The notes: generated by a model from the letters alone, not told the origin. A DNA stretch of 64,000 nucleotides from Pseudomonadota bacterium (GCA_017860615.1 JAGDMU010000009.1:1-64000); one strand, 5' to 3'. Shown: positions 17,938 through 25,929, numbered from the stretch's first letter. Made by a program: numbers and translations.

Positions 17938-18240
17938 ATGGAACAGTTACCGCCCATTATCGAACTTATTCCCAAGATCCGAGGGTTTTGGTGTAAGGTT
18001 GTACTGTACAGTTTATACAGCGTACTTACCTTTACGCCCTTTTTAGTAGGGGGATGGGTAGGTTATGTGTATAATCTTTGGATAGGCATCGCTTTTTTCC
18101 TTTTTTTGACATTGGTCAGCGGTGTCATAAGCTCTAAAATGCGTATTGCATCTATTCCGTTTGAGCAACGAGAAATGAGTTATTCGACGATGGCAATTGT
18201 CAAATGGTATGTAGCCAAAAACATCTGTTTAAAAAACTAA
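17938..18240 (+). CDS. Small membrane protein of unknown function
   Basis: 100 residues with two hydrophobic helices (about 22-45 and 48-68) and a short conserved-looking tail. The ATG at 17938 is 3 bp past the yajQ stop, so it is translationally linked to yajQ. I do not recognise the family. Confidence 0.55.
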   Translation: MEQLPPIIELIPKIRGFWCKVVLYSLYSVLTFTPFLVGGWVGYVYNLWIGIAFFLFLTLVSGVISSKMRIASIPFEQREMSYSTMAIVKWYVAKNICLKN

Positions 18241-18242
18241 AC

Positions 18243-18248
18243 TATACT
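18243..18248 (+). promoter_or_regulatory. -10-like box upstream of leader element A
   Basis: TATACT immediately after the stop of the previous gene. Transcription would start about where the conserved 104-nt element begins. Confidence 0.35.
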
Positions 18249-18252
18249 TTAC

Positions 18253-18356
18253 GTGCAAGAATGAAAAGTACCCAAGGTACGTGGACTTTTTGCCAAAGAA
18301 AATCGAGTGATAACGTAGTTTTTAAAGCATTGCTTTAAAAATGTGTCAAGAGATCT
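18253..18356 (+). ncRNA. Leader element A: conserved 104-nt structured element upstream of eptA-dgkA
   Basis: This segment matches, without gaps and at 84 of 104 positions, a segment on the minus strand at 31841-31944 upstream of mlaE. Three hairpins can form: GTACC/GGTAC with a CAA loop, CTTT/AAAG around TTGCC, and TTTTTAAAGC/GCTTTAAAAA (18319-18341). In the other copy the first stem reads GCATC/GGTGC, so one T-A pair became C-G and one C-G became T-G. This is compensatory change expected of RNA structure. A 25-codon ORF (18261-18338) exists here, but its ATG is absent from the other copy. Confidence 0.65.
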
Positions 18357-18379
18357 CATTAAACTTCAAGCGAGAATGA

Positions 18380-19969
18380 ATGCAATTTAAACTAACCAGT
18401 ATAAGACTTATCGTGATTGTGGCACTTTTCTTAGTGCTTTTTGATAACATCTCTTTTTTTAAACACGTGACTCAAGTCTATGAACTCTCTATCTCAAATC
18501 TCGGCTTTTTACTTTCATTAGGTGTTATTTTAACCTCCGTTATTACACTATTCGTGACATTGATCAGTTCGCGATATACCCTTAAAGCTTTTTTGATTGT
18601 ACTGGTACTTATTGCTTCTGTAAGCAACTATTTTATGAATACATATGATGTTATTTTAGATGATACGATGATTCAAAATGCAATGGAAACAAACGTCAAT
18701 GAATCAATGGACCTTGTGAATTGGAAACTCTTAGCCTATCTTTTCTTTTTAGGCATTATTCCCTCCATGATGATTTATCGTGTACCTGTTACCTATGGGA
18801 ATTTTAAAGAAGAAGTTTGGGGGAAACTAAAGAGTATTATTTTAGTGATACTTATAAGTTTAGTGATGCTTTTTGCCTTTAACCGTTTTTATACCTCTTT
18901 TTTTAGGGAGCATAAGCCTTTACGTTATTATACCAATCCAACGTTTTGCCTCTACTCTGCGGGTAAATATATTTACAATACTTTTTACAAAAAAGATGCG
19001 ACGCTTAAGCAAATTGGATTAGATGCGCGAAAAACAGAAAGTAGTGTTCGAAAATTAACCATTGTCGTCGTTGGTGAAGCAGCACGTGCCAATCGTTTTT
19101 CTCTTAACGGCTACGAGAGACAGACCAACCCTTTCCTTCAAAAAGAGGATATTATTAACTTTTCCAATGTCTATTCATGTGGAACTTCAACGGCTATTTC
19201 AGTGCCGTGTATGTTTTCCATTTTAGAGCGCAAAAATTACAGCGACAAAGAGGCAAAATCAACAGAAAATGTCCTAGATGTGCTTAAACACAGTGGGACA
19301 ACTGTTTTATGGAGAGATAATAATTCAGATTCAAAAGGGGTTGCGTTACGTGTTGCGTATCAAGACTATCGAATAGCTCAAAACAATACACTGTGTGAAG
19401 ATGAGTGCCGTGATGAGGGCATGTTAGTGGGATTACAAGAGTATGTGGATGCTCAAAAGGGTGATGTGGTCATTGTTCTTCATCAAATGGGTAACCATGG
19501 CCCTGCGTATTACAAGCGTTATCCTAAAGCTTTTGAAAAATTTACACCGACCTGCCAAACCAATCAAGTGGAAAAATGTACTCCTGAGGAGATTGGCAAT
19601 GCGTATGACAATGCCATTTTATATACCGACTATTTTCTCTCCAAAACTATTGCTTTTTTAAAGCAGAATGATCAAAATTTTGAAACAGCGATGATTTACA
19701 TGGCAGACCATGGTGAATCTTTGGGTGAGAAAGGGCTTTATTTGCATGGGATTCCCTACTTTATGGCACCTGATGAGCAGACACATGTGGGTGCATTGAT
19801 GTGGTTTGGTCACAAAAGCAAAGAGCGTATTAATACACAGGCTCTTGCAGAAAAATCATCACAAGAATACTCACATGATAATCTTTTTCATACCATTTTA
19901 GGTGTGATGGGTGTTCAAACAGCGCTCTATGATCAGACAAAAGATATACTAACATACCAACAAAAATAA
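18380..19969 (+). CDS. Phosphoethanolamine transferase (EptA/EptC family)
   Basis: 529 residues: about five N-terminal TM helices, then a periplasmic sulfatase-fold domain. Metal/nucleophile signatures include VVVGEAARANRFSLNGYERQTNP, with the conserved Glu; the nucleophile threonine in YSCGTSTAISVPC; and MADHGESLGEKGLYLHGIPY. Such enzymes move phosphoethanolamine from phosphatidylethanolamine to lipid A, and in Campylobacter (EptC) also to the flagellar rod protein FlgG, releasing diacylglycerol. dgkA follows 9 bp later, as in C. jejuni Cj0256-Cj0257, and would recycle that diacylglycerol. A structured leader precedes the gene. Confidence 0.9.
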   Translation: MQFKLTSIRLIVIVALFLVLFDNISFFKHVTQVYELSISNLGFLLSLGVILTSVITLFVTLISSRYTLKAFLIVLVLIASVSNYFMNTYDVILDDTMIQNAMETNVNESMDLVNWKLLAYLFFLGIIPSMMIYRVPVTYGNFKEEVWGKLKSIILVILISLVMLFAFNRFYTSFFREHKPLRYYTNPTFCLYSAGKYIYNTFYKKDATLKQIGLDARKTESSVRKLTIVVVGEAARANRFSLNGYERQTNPFLQKEDIINFSNVYSCGTSTAISVPCMFSILERKNYSDKEAKSTENVLDVLKHSGTTVLWRDNNSDSKGVALRVAYQDYRIAQNNTLCEDECRDEGMLVGLQEYVDAQKGDVVIVLHQMGNHGPAYYKRYPKAFEKFTPTCQTNQVEKCTPEEIGNAYDNAILYTDYFLSKTIAFLKQNDQNFETAMIYMADHGESLGEKGLYLHGIPYFMAPDEQTHVGALMWFGHKSKERINTQALAEKSSQEYSHDNLFHTILGVMGVQTALYDQTKDILTYQQK

Positions 19970-19978
19970 AGGCTTAGT

Positions 19979-20341
19979 GTGAGAAATCAACCTAAATATC
20001 ACTTTTTTAAAAATACAACCTATGCGCTCAATGGCTTAAAAGATATGATCTCAAATGAGACTTCTTTTAAAATAGAGTTGGCACTGGTACTTGTTTTACT
20101 GCCTGTTTTATGGCTGCTTCCCTTAGATCTTTTATATAAATTGGTGATGTTTATTGCGCTTATGGGTATTCCTATGGCAGAAGCCATTAACAGTGCCATT
20201 GAGCGCGTAACCGATTTGGTTACTTTAGAGTACCATGAAATGGCAGGACGCGCCAAAGATGCGGGTAGTGCGGTTGTTTTTTTAAGCATTGTAATTTTTG
20301 TTGTTGTGTGGGGATTTTGTCTTATGCGTATTTTCTTTTAA
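19979..20341 (+). CDS. dgkA: Diacylglycerol kinase
   Basis: A 120-residue membrane enzyme with three TM helices and the DgkA signature EAINSAIERVTDLV followed by HEMAGRAKDAGSAVVFLS. It phosphorylates diacylglycerol to phosphatidic acid. It starts with GTG at 19979. Its place after a phosphoethanolamine transferase fits removal of the diacylglycerol by-product. Confidence 0.94.
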   Translation: MRNQPKYHFFKNTTYALNGLKDMISNETSFKIELALVLVLLPVLWLLPLDLLYKLVMFIALMGIPMAEAINSAIERVTDLVTLEYHEMAGRAKDAGSAVVFLSIVIFVVVWGFCLMRIFF

Positions 20342-20384
20342 AACTCAAAACTTCTTTAAAAAAATCAGGCTCTTATCATACCAA

Positions 20385-20427
20385 TTTGTTAGACTTTTTG
20401 TATAATATATTTAAAAAGTCTAACAAA
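20385..20427 (+). promoter_or_regulatory. glcB: Perfect 15-bp inverted repeat framing the glcB -10 box
   Basis: TTTGTTAGACTTTTT (20385-20399) and AAAAAGTCTAACAAA (20413-20427) are exact complements. The 13-bp spacer holds TATAAT at 20401-20406. A regulator bound to these arms would cover the promoter core. No T-tract follows in the direction of transcription, so an operator is preferred over a terminator. The GTTAGAC/GTCTAAC arms could suit a GntR-type dimer, but that is inference. Confidence 0.7.
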
Positions 20428-20446
20428 ATTTAGAAGGAGCTTTCTC

Positions 20447-22621
20447 ATGTCACAAACAATCAGCTATGGATCACTTAAAATAAATGCTGCTTTATATGAT
20501 TTTATCTCTAAAGAGGCAATACCTCATACAGGTGTGAGTGTTGAGCATTTTTGGAATGGGTTTGAAAAAACCGTTCATGAACTTGCTCCTATCAACCAAA
20601 TGCTTTTGGATAAACGTGATGCTTTTCAAGAAAAACTTGATGCTTGGTATTTAGCCCACCAGACAACGCCTTTTACACCCGAAGAACATCAGCGTTTTCT
20701 CAAGCAAATAGGCTATTTGGTGGAAGTACCTCAAGCAGAGGCTATTACGACTTTACAAGTTGATCCTGAAATTTCAGATGTTTCAGCCCCACAACTGGTT
20801 GTACCAGCCGATAATGCTCGTTATGCGTTAAATGCTGCAAACGCAAGATGGGGAAGTCTGTTTGATGTTTTTTATGGAACAGATATGATTGATGAGGTAG
20901 CGCCTTATGAAAAAAAAGAGCAGTACAATCCAGCACGTGGTGCAAAAGTCTTTGAACTCGCTTTTACTTTTTTGGATCAAGTTGCGCCTTTGAAGGAGCA
21001 TTCATACACTGATATTCATGGCTTTACAATTCAAAATCAACAACTTTATGCCATCCTCGCCAATCATCAAAGAGTAGCATTGATAGAACCTGAGAAATTT
21101 GTAGGCTATACCCTTCATGAGAATGAAATAGCCTCCCTTTTGCTTAAAAACAATGGGTTACATGTAGAGATTCAAATCGATAAACAAAGCCTTATAGGAA
21201 AGAGCCATCCATCGGGCATTAAAGATGTGATCATCGAATCAGCACTGAGTGCTATTCAAGATTGTGAAGATTCTGTAGCGGCAGTGGATGCAGAAGACAA
21301 ACTAGCCATTTATCGTAATTGGAATGGTTTGATGAAGGGAGATTTATCTGCCTCTTTTGAAAATAAAGGTAAAACCATACATCGAACACTCAATCCAGAT
21401 AAAACATTTACCTCACCGAATGGTGAACTATTTACATTAAAAGGAAGAGTGCTTTTATTGATACGCAATGTAGGTATACACATGTACTCAGATGCCATTA
21501 CGTGTCAAGATACAGCTATTCCTGAGGGATTTTTGGATGCTTTTGTCACGACACTTTGCGCAATGCACGATCTTCAAAAATCAGAGGGCATTCGCAATAG
21601 CGTCAAAGGCAGTGTCTATATTGTCAAACCAAAATGCCATGGCCCTGAAGAGATAGCGTTTATAAATACGCTTTTTGGTCGTGTTGAGGATGTCTTAGCC
21701 CTGCCACGACATACCATTAAAATGGGGATTATGGATGAGGAGAGACGTACAACGATTAATCTTGAAGCAGCGATTTTGCAAGCAAAAGAGCGGGTCTTTT
21801 TTATCAATACAGGCTTTTTAGATCGAACGGGAGATGAGATTCACTCTTGTATGGAATTAGGAGCTGTTGTTCCCAAAGAAGCGATGAAAAAAGAGGTTTG
21901 GCTTAAAGCGTATGAAGATCACAATGTTGATGTTGGCTTGAGTATGGGATTTAAGGGTAAAGCTCAAATTGGCAAAGGGATGTGGACGATGCCTGATTTG
22001 ATGAAAAAGATGGTTGAGCTTAAAATAGCGCATCCAAAAGCAGGTGCAACAACAGCGTGGGTGCCATCACCAACGGCGGCGACACTGCACGCATTGCATT
22101 ATCATTACATTGATGTTCAAAAGGTGCTCCAAGAGATTGCAAAGCGTCCTAAAGCGAGTCTTGATGCTATTTTGATGCCTCCTCTGTTGCATGGCACATT
22201 AAGTAAAGAAGAGATTACGCAAGAGATTGAAAACAATATACAAAGTATCCTAGGCTATGTTGTTCGTTGGATAGATCAAGGAATAGGGTGTTCTAAAGTA
22301 CCTGATATTAACAATGTGGAGCTAATGGAAGATAGAGCGACACTCAGAATCTCAAGTCAACATCTTGCAAACTGGTTACATCATGGCATCGTAACACACG
22401 AAGAGGTTAAAAATACATTTGAAAAGATGGCGGTCGTGGTAGATAAGCAAAATAGTCACGATAAGAACTATCGCCCTATGGCAGCTCATTTTGAGAAGAG
22501 TATAGCTTTTCAAGCCGCATTGGATCTTGTTTTTAAAGGAAGAATGCAGCCCAATGGCTATACGGAATTTATTTTACATGATAGAAGAAAAGAGGTTAAA
22601 AAGCAGAGGTCACAAGGCTAA
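20447..22621 (+). CDS. glcB: Malate synthase G
   Basis: 724 residues, the full length of the monomeric G isoform, which condenses glyoxylate with acetyl-CoA to malate. Recognisable segments are SVYIVKPKCHGPEEIAF, GIMDEERRTTINLEA with the metal-binding Glu, FINTGFLDRTGDEIH and GKGMWTMPDLM. The C-terminal region includes EDRATLRISSQHLANWL with the catalytic-type Asp in MEDRATLR. An AAGGAG site precedes the ATG. No isocitrate lyase is in the window, so glyoxylate could come from glycolate or elsewhere. It is transcribed alone from a palindrome-framed promoter. Confidence 0.95.
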   Translation: MSQTISYGSLKINAALYDFISKEAIPHTGVSVEHFWNGFEKTVHELAPINQMLLDKRDAFQEKLDAWYLAHQTTPFTPEEHQRFLKQIGYLVEVPQAEAITTLQVDPEISDVSAPQLVVPADNARYALNAANARWGSLFDVFYGTDMIDEVAPYEKKEQYNPARGAKVFELAFTFLDQVAPLKEHSYTDIHGFTIQNQQLYAILANHQRVALIEPEKFVGYTLHENEIASLLLKNNGLHVEIQIDKQSLIGKSHPSGIKDVIIESALSAIQDCEDSVAAVDAEDKLAIYRNWNGLMKGDLSASFENKGKTIHRTLNPDKTFTSPNGELFTLKGRVLLLIRNVGIHMYSDAITCQDTAIPEGFLDAFVTTLCAMHDLQKSEGIRNSVKGSVYIVKPKCHGPEEIAFINTLFGRVEDVLALPRHTIKMGIMDEERRTTINLEAAILQAKERVFFINTGFLDRTGDEIHSCMELGAVVPKEAMKKEVWLKAYEDHNVDVGLSMGFKGKAQIGKGMWTMPDLMKKMVELKIAHPKAGATTAWVPSPTAATLHALHYHYIDVQKVLQEIAKRPKASLDAILMPPLLHGTLSKEEITQEIENNIQSILGYVVRWIDQGIGCSKVPDINNVELMEDRATLRISSQHLANWLHHGIVTHEEVKNTFEKMAVVVDKQNSHDKNYRPMAAHFEKSIAFQAALDLVFKGRMQPNGYTEFILHDRRKEVKKQRSQG

Positions 22622-22636
22622 GTTTTTAGCCTTGTG
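22611..22636. terminator. Bidirectional hairpin over the glcB stop codon
   Basis: CACAAGGCTAA / TTAGCCTTGTG, an 11-bp perfect stem with loop GTTT that includes the glcB stop. It separates glcB from the convergent oxidase-like operon. Confidence 0.6.
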
Positions 22637-22645
22637 ATGAGGGTT

Positions 22646-23836
22646 TTAAAGGAAATTTTTGAAGACGGCGATAATGCCCCAGCCAAGAAAAATTACCACC
22701 CAAAGAATGGTAATAGAAACCGTAGAATCCGCTAGTTTGGTAACCGTAGCATCTGCGGTATAAACCCCTTTGGTACGTCCTGCTCTCCATGCTAGAGTGA
22801 GCAGGAATCCAACAGCCGTAAATCCAACGCCAACAAACGTTGATAAGAACATAACAACCGTTGGCCAGTCGATGTTCATTGGATAGTCATAGATGGTATA
22901 GCCATATTTGCTCATGATGTTCATACGAATGACTTCACGAAGGGTTGAGATGAGAAGTGCGGCTACGACTAACACAAGAGTGATAACATAGCTGTTACTT
23001 CCTTTTGCCACCATTGCCAATAAAAGAAGGACCGATAGTACAATAGCGATGACCAATGGATGAAAAGCCATACCCAGTGTAAATGTCCATAGTACAAACA
23101 GTACGGCACTCACCAATAATCCGCCCAGTGCAATTTTTTTACCAAGACTACGTACAAAACCAATATATTTGGCTGTATAGTCTTCTCTTTTTGAAAAATA
23201 ATCGGCATAATTGAGTAAGAAGATGCCTACTACTGGCGCTGAAAGGCTCACCATAAAGGCGAGTCTTACCACATCAATATGAAGGTTTGTGCCTGAATTG
23301 TCGACAATGCCCTTAGGCGCATACCAATTCATCCATTGATCTACTTGGATGGATTCGTATGCAAAAGAGTGCATTAAAACACCCGCAAAAATGAGTGCAG
23401 CAAGTGAAAGAATACCTGCAAAACCAGCCATGGAAGAGTTACTTTTATTGGCATAGTAAAACCAATATAATAATGAGTACCCAGCCAATAAAATATAGAT
23501 AAATCCTACAACCCAGAGACCTGAGAGTGTGTTGGTAACATACCAATTTGGATCATAAATAACTTGCGTAAAGAGTAACGGTGCAACACCGAGTACAATG
23601 AGCATAGAGACGCTTATTTTTGAAACTTGAATCATATGTGACTCAAGAAGTTTCCAGTTATCATCGATATTTTTTTTCATATGCCCCACAATTGAAACAA
23701 CCATACCGCCAAGTGTTAGCAGAACAAAGGCGATATGCAATGCCCATGTGAGAATGTACAATGCTTGAAAGACAATGGGATAAAATGGTACTCCCGCGGG
23801 ATCGCGTAGAGAATTTAGCACAAGAGACATATCCAT
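22646..23836 (-). CDS. Second membrane subunit of a cytochrome bd-like complex
   Basis: 396 residues with about nine TM helices. Like CydA it has a histidine in the first helix (TWALHIAFVLLTLGG) and a second one in NLHIDVVRLAFMVSL near residue 185, matching the layout of the CydA haem-ligand helices, so it looks like a CydA paralogue and not a classical CydB. There is no quinol-binding Q-loop. It follows the cytochrome-c-fused subunit by 15 bp with an AGGAG ribosome-binding site. A role as partner subunit is inferred. Confidence 0.7.
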   Translation of the reverse strand: MDMSLVLNSLRDPAGVPFYPIVFQALYILTWALHIAFVLLTLGGMVVSIVGHMKKNIDDNWKLLESHMIQVSKISVSMLIVLGVAPLLFTQVIYDPNWYVTNTLSGLWVVGFIYILLAGYSLLYWFYYANKSNSSMAGFAGILSLAALIFAGVLMHSFAYESIQVDQWMNWYAPKGIVDNSGTNLHIDVVRLAFMVSLSAPVVGIFLLNYADYFSKREDYTAKYIGFVRSLGKKIALGGLLVSAVLFVLWTFTLGMAFHPLVIAIVLSVLLLLAMVAKGSNSYVITLVLVVAALLISTLREVIRMNIMSKYGYTIYDYPMNIDWPTVVMFLSTFVGVGFTAVGFLLTLAWRAGRTKGVYTADATVTKLADSTVSITILWVVIFLGWGIIAVFKNFL

Positions 23837-23851
23837 AGTAGTTTTCTCCTA

Positions 23852-25186
23852 TTAATTTTGTGTAGCAAGCCAAGCTGCTAGTGCTTTTGTTTCATGTTCT
23901 GGTAGTTTGATAGGTGGTATATAACTACGTACGCCCGTTGCGATAACTTCATTGAGGACGATTTCAATTGTTGCAGCATCTTGTCCTGGAAAACGATCTG
24001 GCAATGGTCTATACGCAGCACCTTTTTCAAGTGCATGGCAATTCGAACACGCAAGTTTTGCGATTAATTTACCAGCTTCGAGTTGGTTTTCAGGTGTAAT
24101 GGTTCTTAGACGTTCAGGGATAAATGGACTTACGGTGAGTAACCCTTTTTCAGCAATAATAGCCATCTCAGATTTGATGTTTTTGCCTATAACATCTCGT
24201 CCAATGATTTGATTACTGTAGACGTATCTGCCCGCAACATAAGGTTTACGCATACTTTCACGCATTTTTTCTCCTGGCCAAATACCTAAAACTAAAACAA
24301 CAACCAACATAACAGTTGCAAACGGTAGAGTGATAAGCCTTGGAAGCGCAAAAGCTAACAAGAGATATGCAGCGATAATAGAAACCGTAATGATTCTACT
24401 GGTTCCATTAAGTGGCCATAATACTGTGTGGAAAAGATCTAGTGCGCTTTGTGGTAAGGTTTGGACATACCAGAGAAAACTCATAAGAATGAGAAATCCA
24501 CCAATCAAACCAATAACCGATAATTTGCGTGTTAGCTCCATTCGTAATGGCATCTCTTTTAAATTAGACGCAATGACAAAGCCAGCAACCGCAGACATAA
24601 CAATCATGAAACCAATACGAATAAACATGTGAGGGAAAGTATTGATGCCAAAGAATGCATCACTTGCTGATCCTGTTTGGTACCATACATCAGAACCTGG
24701 CCACATCATAAAGCTGATAATACCAATGATGAGGAAGAGTGTTGAAACAGAAGCAAGTGCAAACATGTAGGTAATTTTGAGATGCGTTTTACGATCAATT
24801 TTGCCAATGGTATAAACCAATACAAAAACGCCAATAACTTCAACAATGAAGAAAACCCATTCGGTTGCCCATACCCAAACAAAGTTATGTATAAGAGCAC
24901 TGATACCACGAGGACTCGCAACGGTGGCAGTGTTCCAAATACCAGGACCCGTAATAGAGCCAACAACGTAAGAGAAAATCAATAAAAACATGCCGTATTT
25001 TCGCATGTAATCGTAAAGTTCTGGTCTATCTTCTTTGTAGGCTTTGTGTGCCAAAAAAGCAAACAATAAAGCCGCACCAACAGACGTATGCGACGCCATA
25101 ATATGGATAGCACCTGTAATACCCATCAGCCAAGCTGAACCAATTTGCGGAAAATAGAATAGAGGATATAATCCAATGTATTCCAC
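23852..25186 (-). CDS. Cytochrome bd-like oxidase subunit I with fused C-terminal cytochrome c domain
   Basis: 444 residues. About eight TM helices carry CydA-like features: HIMASHTSVGAALL, an acidic helix WATEWVFFIVEVIGVF, and INTFPHMFIRIGFMIV near residue 190. The quinol Q-loop of true CydA is absent. A soluble C-terminal domain holds one haem c site, CSNCH (about residues 380-384). The usual distal Met (MPP) reads IPP, so the sixth ligand is unclear. The layout fits the families of the bd superfamily that lack a quinol site and carry haem c. The GTG start is set by a perfect AAGGAGGTG site. Electron donor and acceptor are unknown. Confidence 0.8.
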   Translation of the reverse strand: MEYIGLYPLFYFPQIGSAWLMGITGAIHIMASHTSVGAALLFAFLAHKAYKEDRPELYDYMRKYGMFLLIFSYVVGSITGPGIWNTATVASPRGISALIHNFVWVWATEWVFFIVEVIGVFVLVYTIGKIDRKTHLKITYMFALASVSTLFLIIGIISFMMWPGSDVWYQTGSASDAFFGINTFPHMFIRIGFMIVMSAVAGFVIASNLKEMPLRMELTRKLSVIGLIGGFLILMSFLWYVQTLPQSALDLFHTVLWPLNGTSRIITVSIIAAYLLLAFALPRLITLPFATVMLVVVLVLGIWPGEKMRESMRKPYVAGRYVYSNQIIGRDVIGKNIKSEMAIIAEKGLLTVSPFIPERLRTITPENQLEAGKLIAKLACSNCHALEKGAAYRPLPDRFPGQDAATIEIVLNEVIATGVRSYIPPIKLPEHETKALAAWLATQN

Positions 25187-25189
25187 CTA

Positions 25190-25306
25190 ACACCTCCTTA
25201 AAATTTTAAAAACGGTTTGTAAAAGCAGAGCCTCTTAATGCGAATTATTTTGTGACATAAAGTTGTACCAAGAGGGGAGGTGTCTCTGCCTTTGCAAACC
25301 GTTTTT
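25190..25306 (-). promoter_or_regulatory. Leader hairpin with anti-Shine-Dalgarno bulge upstream of the bd-like operon
   Basis: Arms at 25208-25230 and 25284-25306 pair at 21 of 23 positions plus one G-U. CCTCTT (25231-25236) and AAGAGG (25270-25275) extend the stem inward. The unpaired ACACCTCC on the minus strand (25283-25276) is an exact 8-nt complement of GGAGGTGT (25197-25190), which is the Shine-Dalgarno sequence of the gene. Pairing would form a pseudoknot that hides the ribosome-binding site. A switch or thermosensor is inferred. Confidence 0.6.
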
Positions 25307-25343
25307 ATAAGTTACATGTAAAAAGGTGCTTGTAATTAACGCA

Positions 25344-25447
25344 GAAAAAAGCTTAGTCTTTAAGCCTTGTTTGAGTAGAATTTTCCCGCGTTGCAACAAG
25401 CACGTTGTGCTTACCCGATGTAGGTTTGGCGATCACTTCGGGTAAGC
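25344..25447 (-). ncRNA. Candidate small RNA or attenuator with intrinsic terminator
   Basis: On the minus strand a 10-bp hairpin (GCTTACCCGA/TCGGGTAAGC arms, 25409-25447) overlaps by four bases a competing 6-bp hairpin AAGCAC/GTGCTT (25398-25412). It is followed by a terminator: AAGGCTTA, loop AAGAC, TAAGCTTT and further T (25367-25344). Competing hairpins before a terminator suggest a riboswitch or attenuator of the downstream operon, or a free-standing sRNA. This is the main content of the 446-bp gene-free stretch 25187-25632; the remainder (25448-25604) is AT-rich and could hold its promoter. Confidence 0.5.
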
Positions 25448-25604
25448 GGCATTTTAAAACTAAAAGTTTCCTTGTGTAAAATAATGACATATCAGTGTTA
25501 ATTTAATGTTAAATTTAGAGCAAGCAAAAAAGTAGGTTAAGGATAGAAAAGAGAGGTTTATTTAAAGAGCTTAAAAATTAAGAAAAAATTGAAAAAGCAG
25601 GCAT

Positions 25605-25625
25605 GAAGGGAAATAAATTCCCTTC
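25605..25625 (-). terminator. Terminator of the cytochrome c gene
   Basis: GAAGGGAA/TTCCCTTC stem with a 5-base loop, followed on the minus strand by a T-rich run (GCTTTTTCAATTTTT). Confidence 0.7.
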
Positions 25626-25632
25626 GTGAAGA

Positions 25633-25929
25633 TTATTTGATAGTAGAGATGTAACTCGCAAGTGCTTTGATATCATCAGCACTTAGGTTTTTGACTTGAG
25701 GAGTCATCGTACCCTTTAATGGACCACCGTATGTACCATCTTTATACCCATTAAGCGCAGCAGTGATTTTATCAGTGCTCCAGCCTGCTATAACTTGCGA
25801 TTTATTAAGAGCTGGTTTTTCTGCTTTCGCTCCGTGACAGGTTGCACAGGTTTTAAAAAGCGTTGCACCGTCTGCTGCAAAAATAGAAGTCGCACACACA
25901 AGACTTGCCAAGAACAATACCTTTTTCAT
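25633..25929 (-). CDS. Periplasmic monohaem cytochrome c (c553 type)
   Basis: 98 residues with a cleavable signal peptide (MKKVLFLASLVCATSIFA), one haem site CATCH (about residues 33-37) and a distal methionine in KGTMTPQVKNLSADD. It resembles the small cytochromes c553 of Campylobacter and Helicobacter, which carry electrons from the bc1 complex to oxidases in the periplasm. It has its own terminator, and lies upstream of the bd-like operon on the same strand, so it could be its electron donor (inference). Confidence 0.9.
   Translation of the reverse strand: MKKVLFLASLVCATSIFAADGATLFKTCATCHGAKAEKPALNKSQVIAGWSTDKITAALNGYKDGTYGGPLKGTMTPQVKNLSADDIKALASYISTIK

Noticed and set aside
25385-25447. 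4.5S/SRP RNA or a known riboswitch
   Set aside because: The SRP tetraloop and bulge motifs and the conserved cores of TPP, FMN, cobalamin, SAM and cyclic di-GMP riboswitches are not found.
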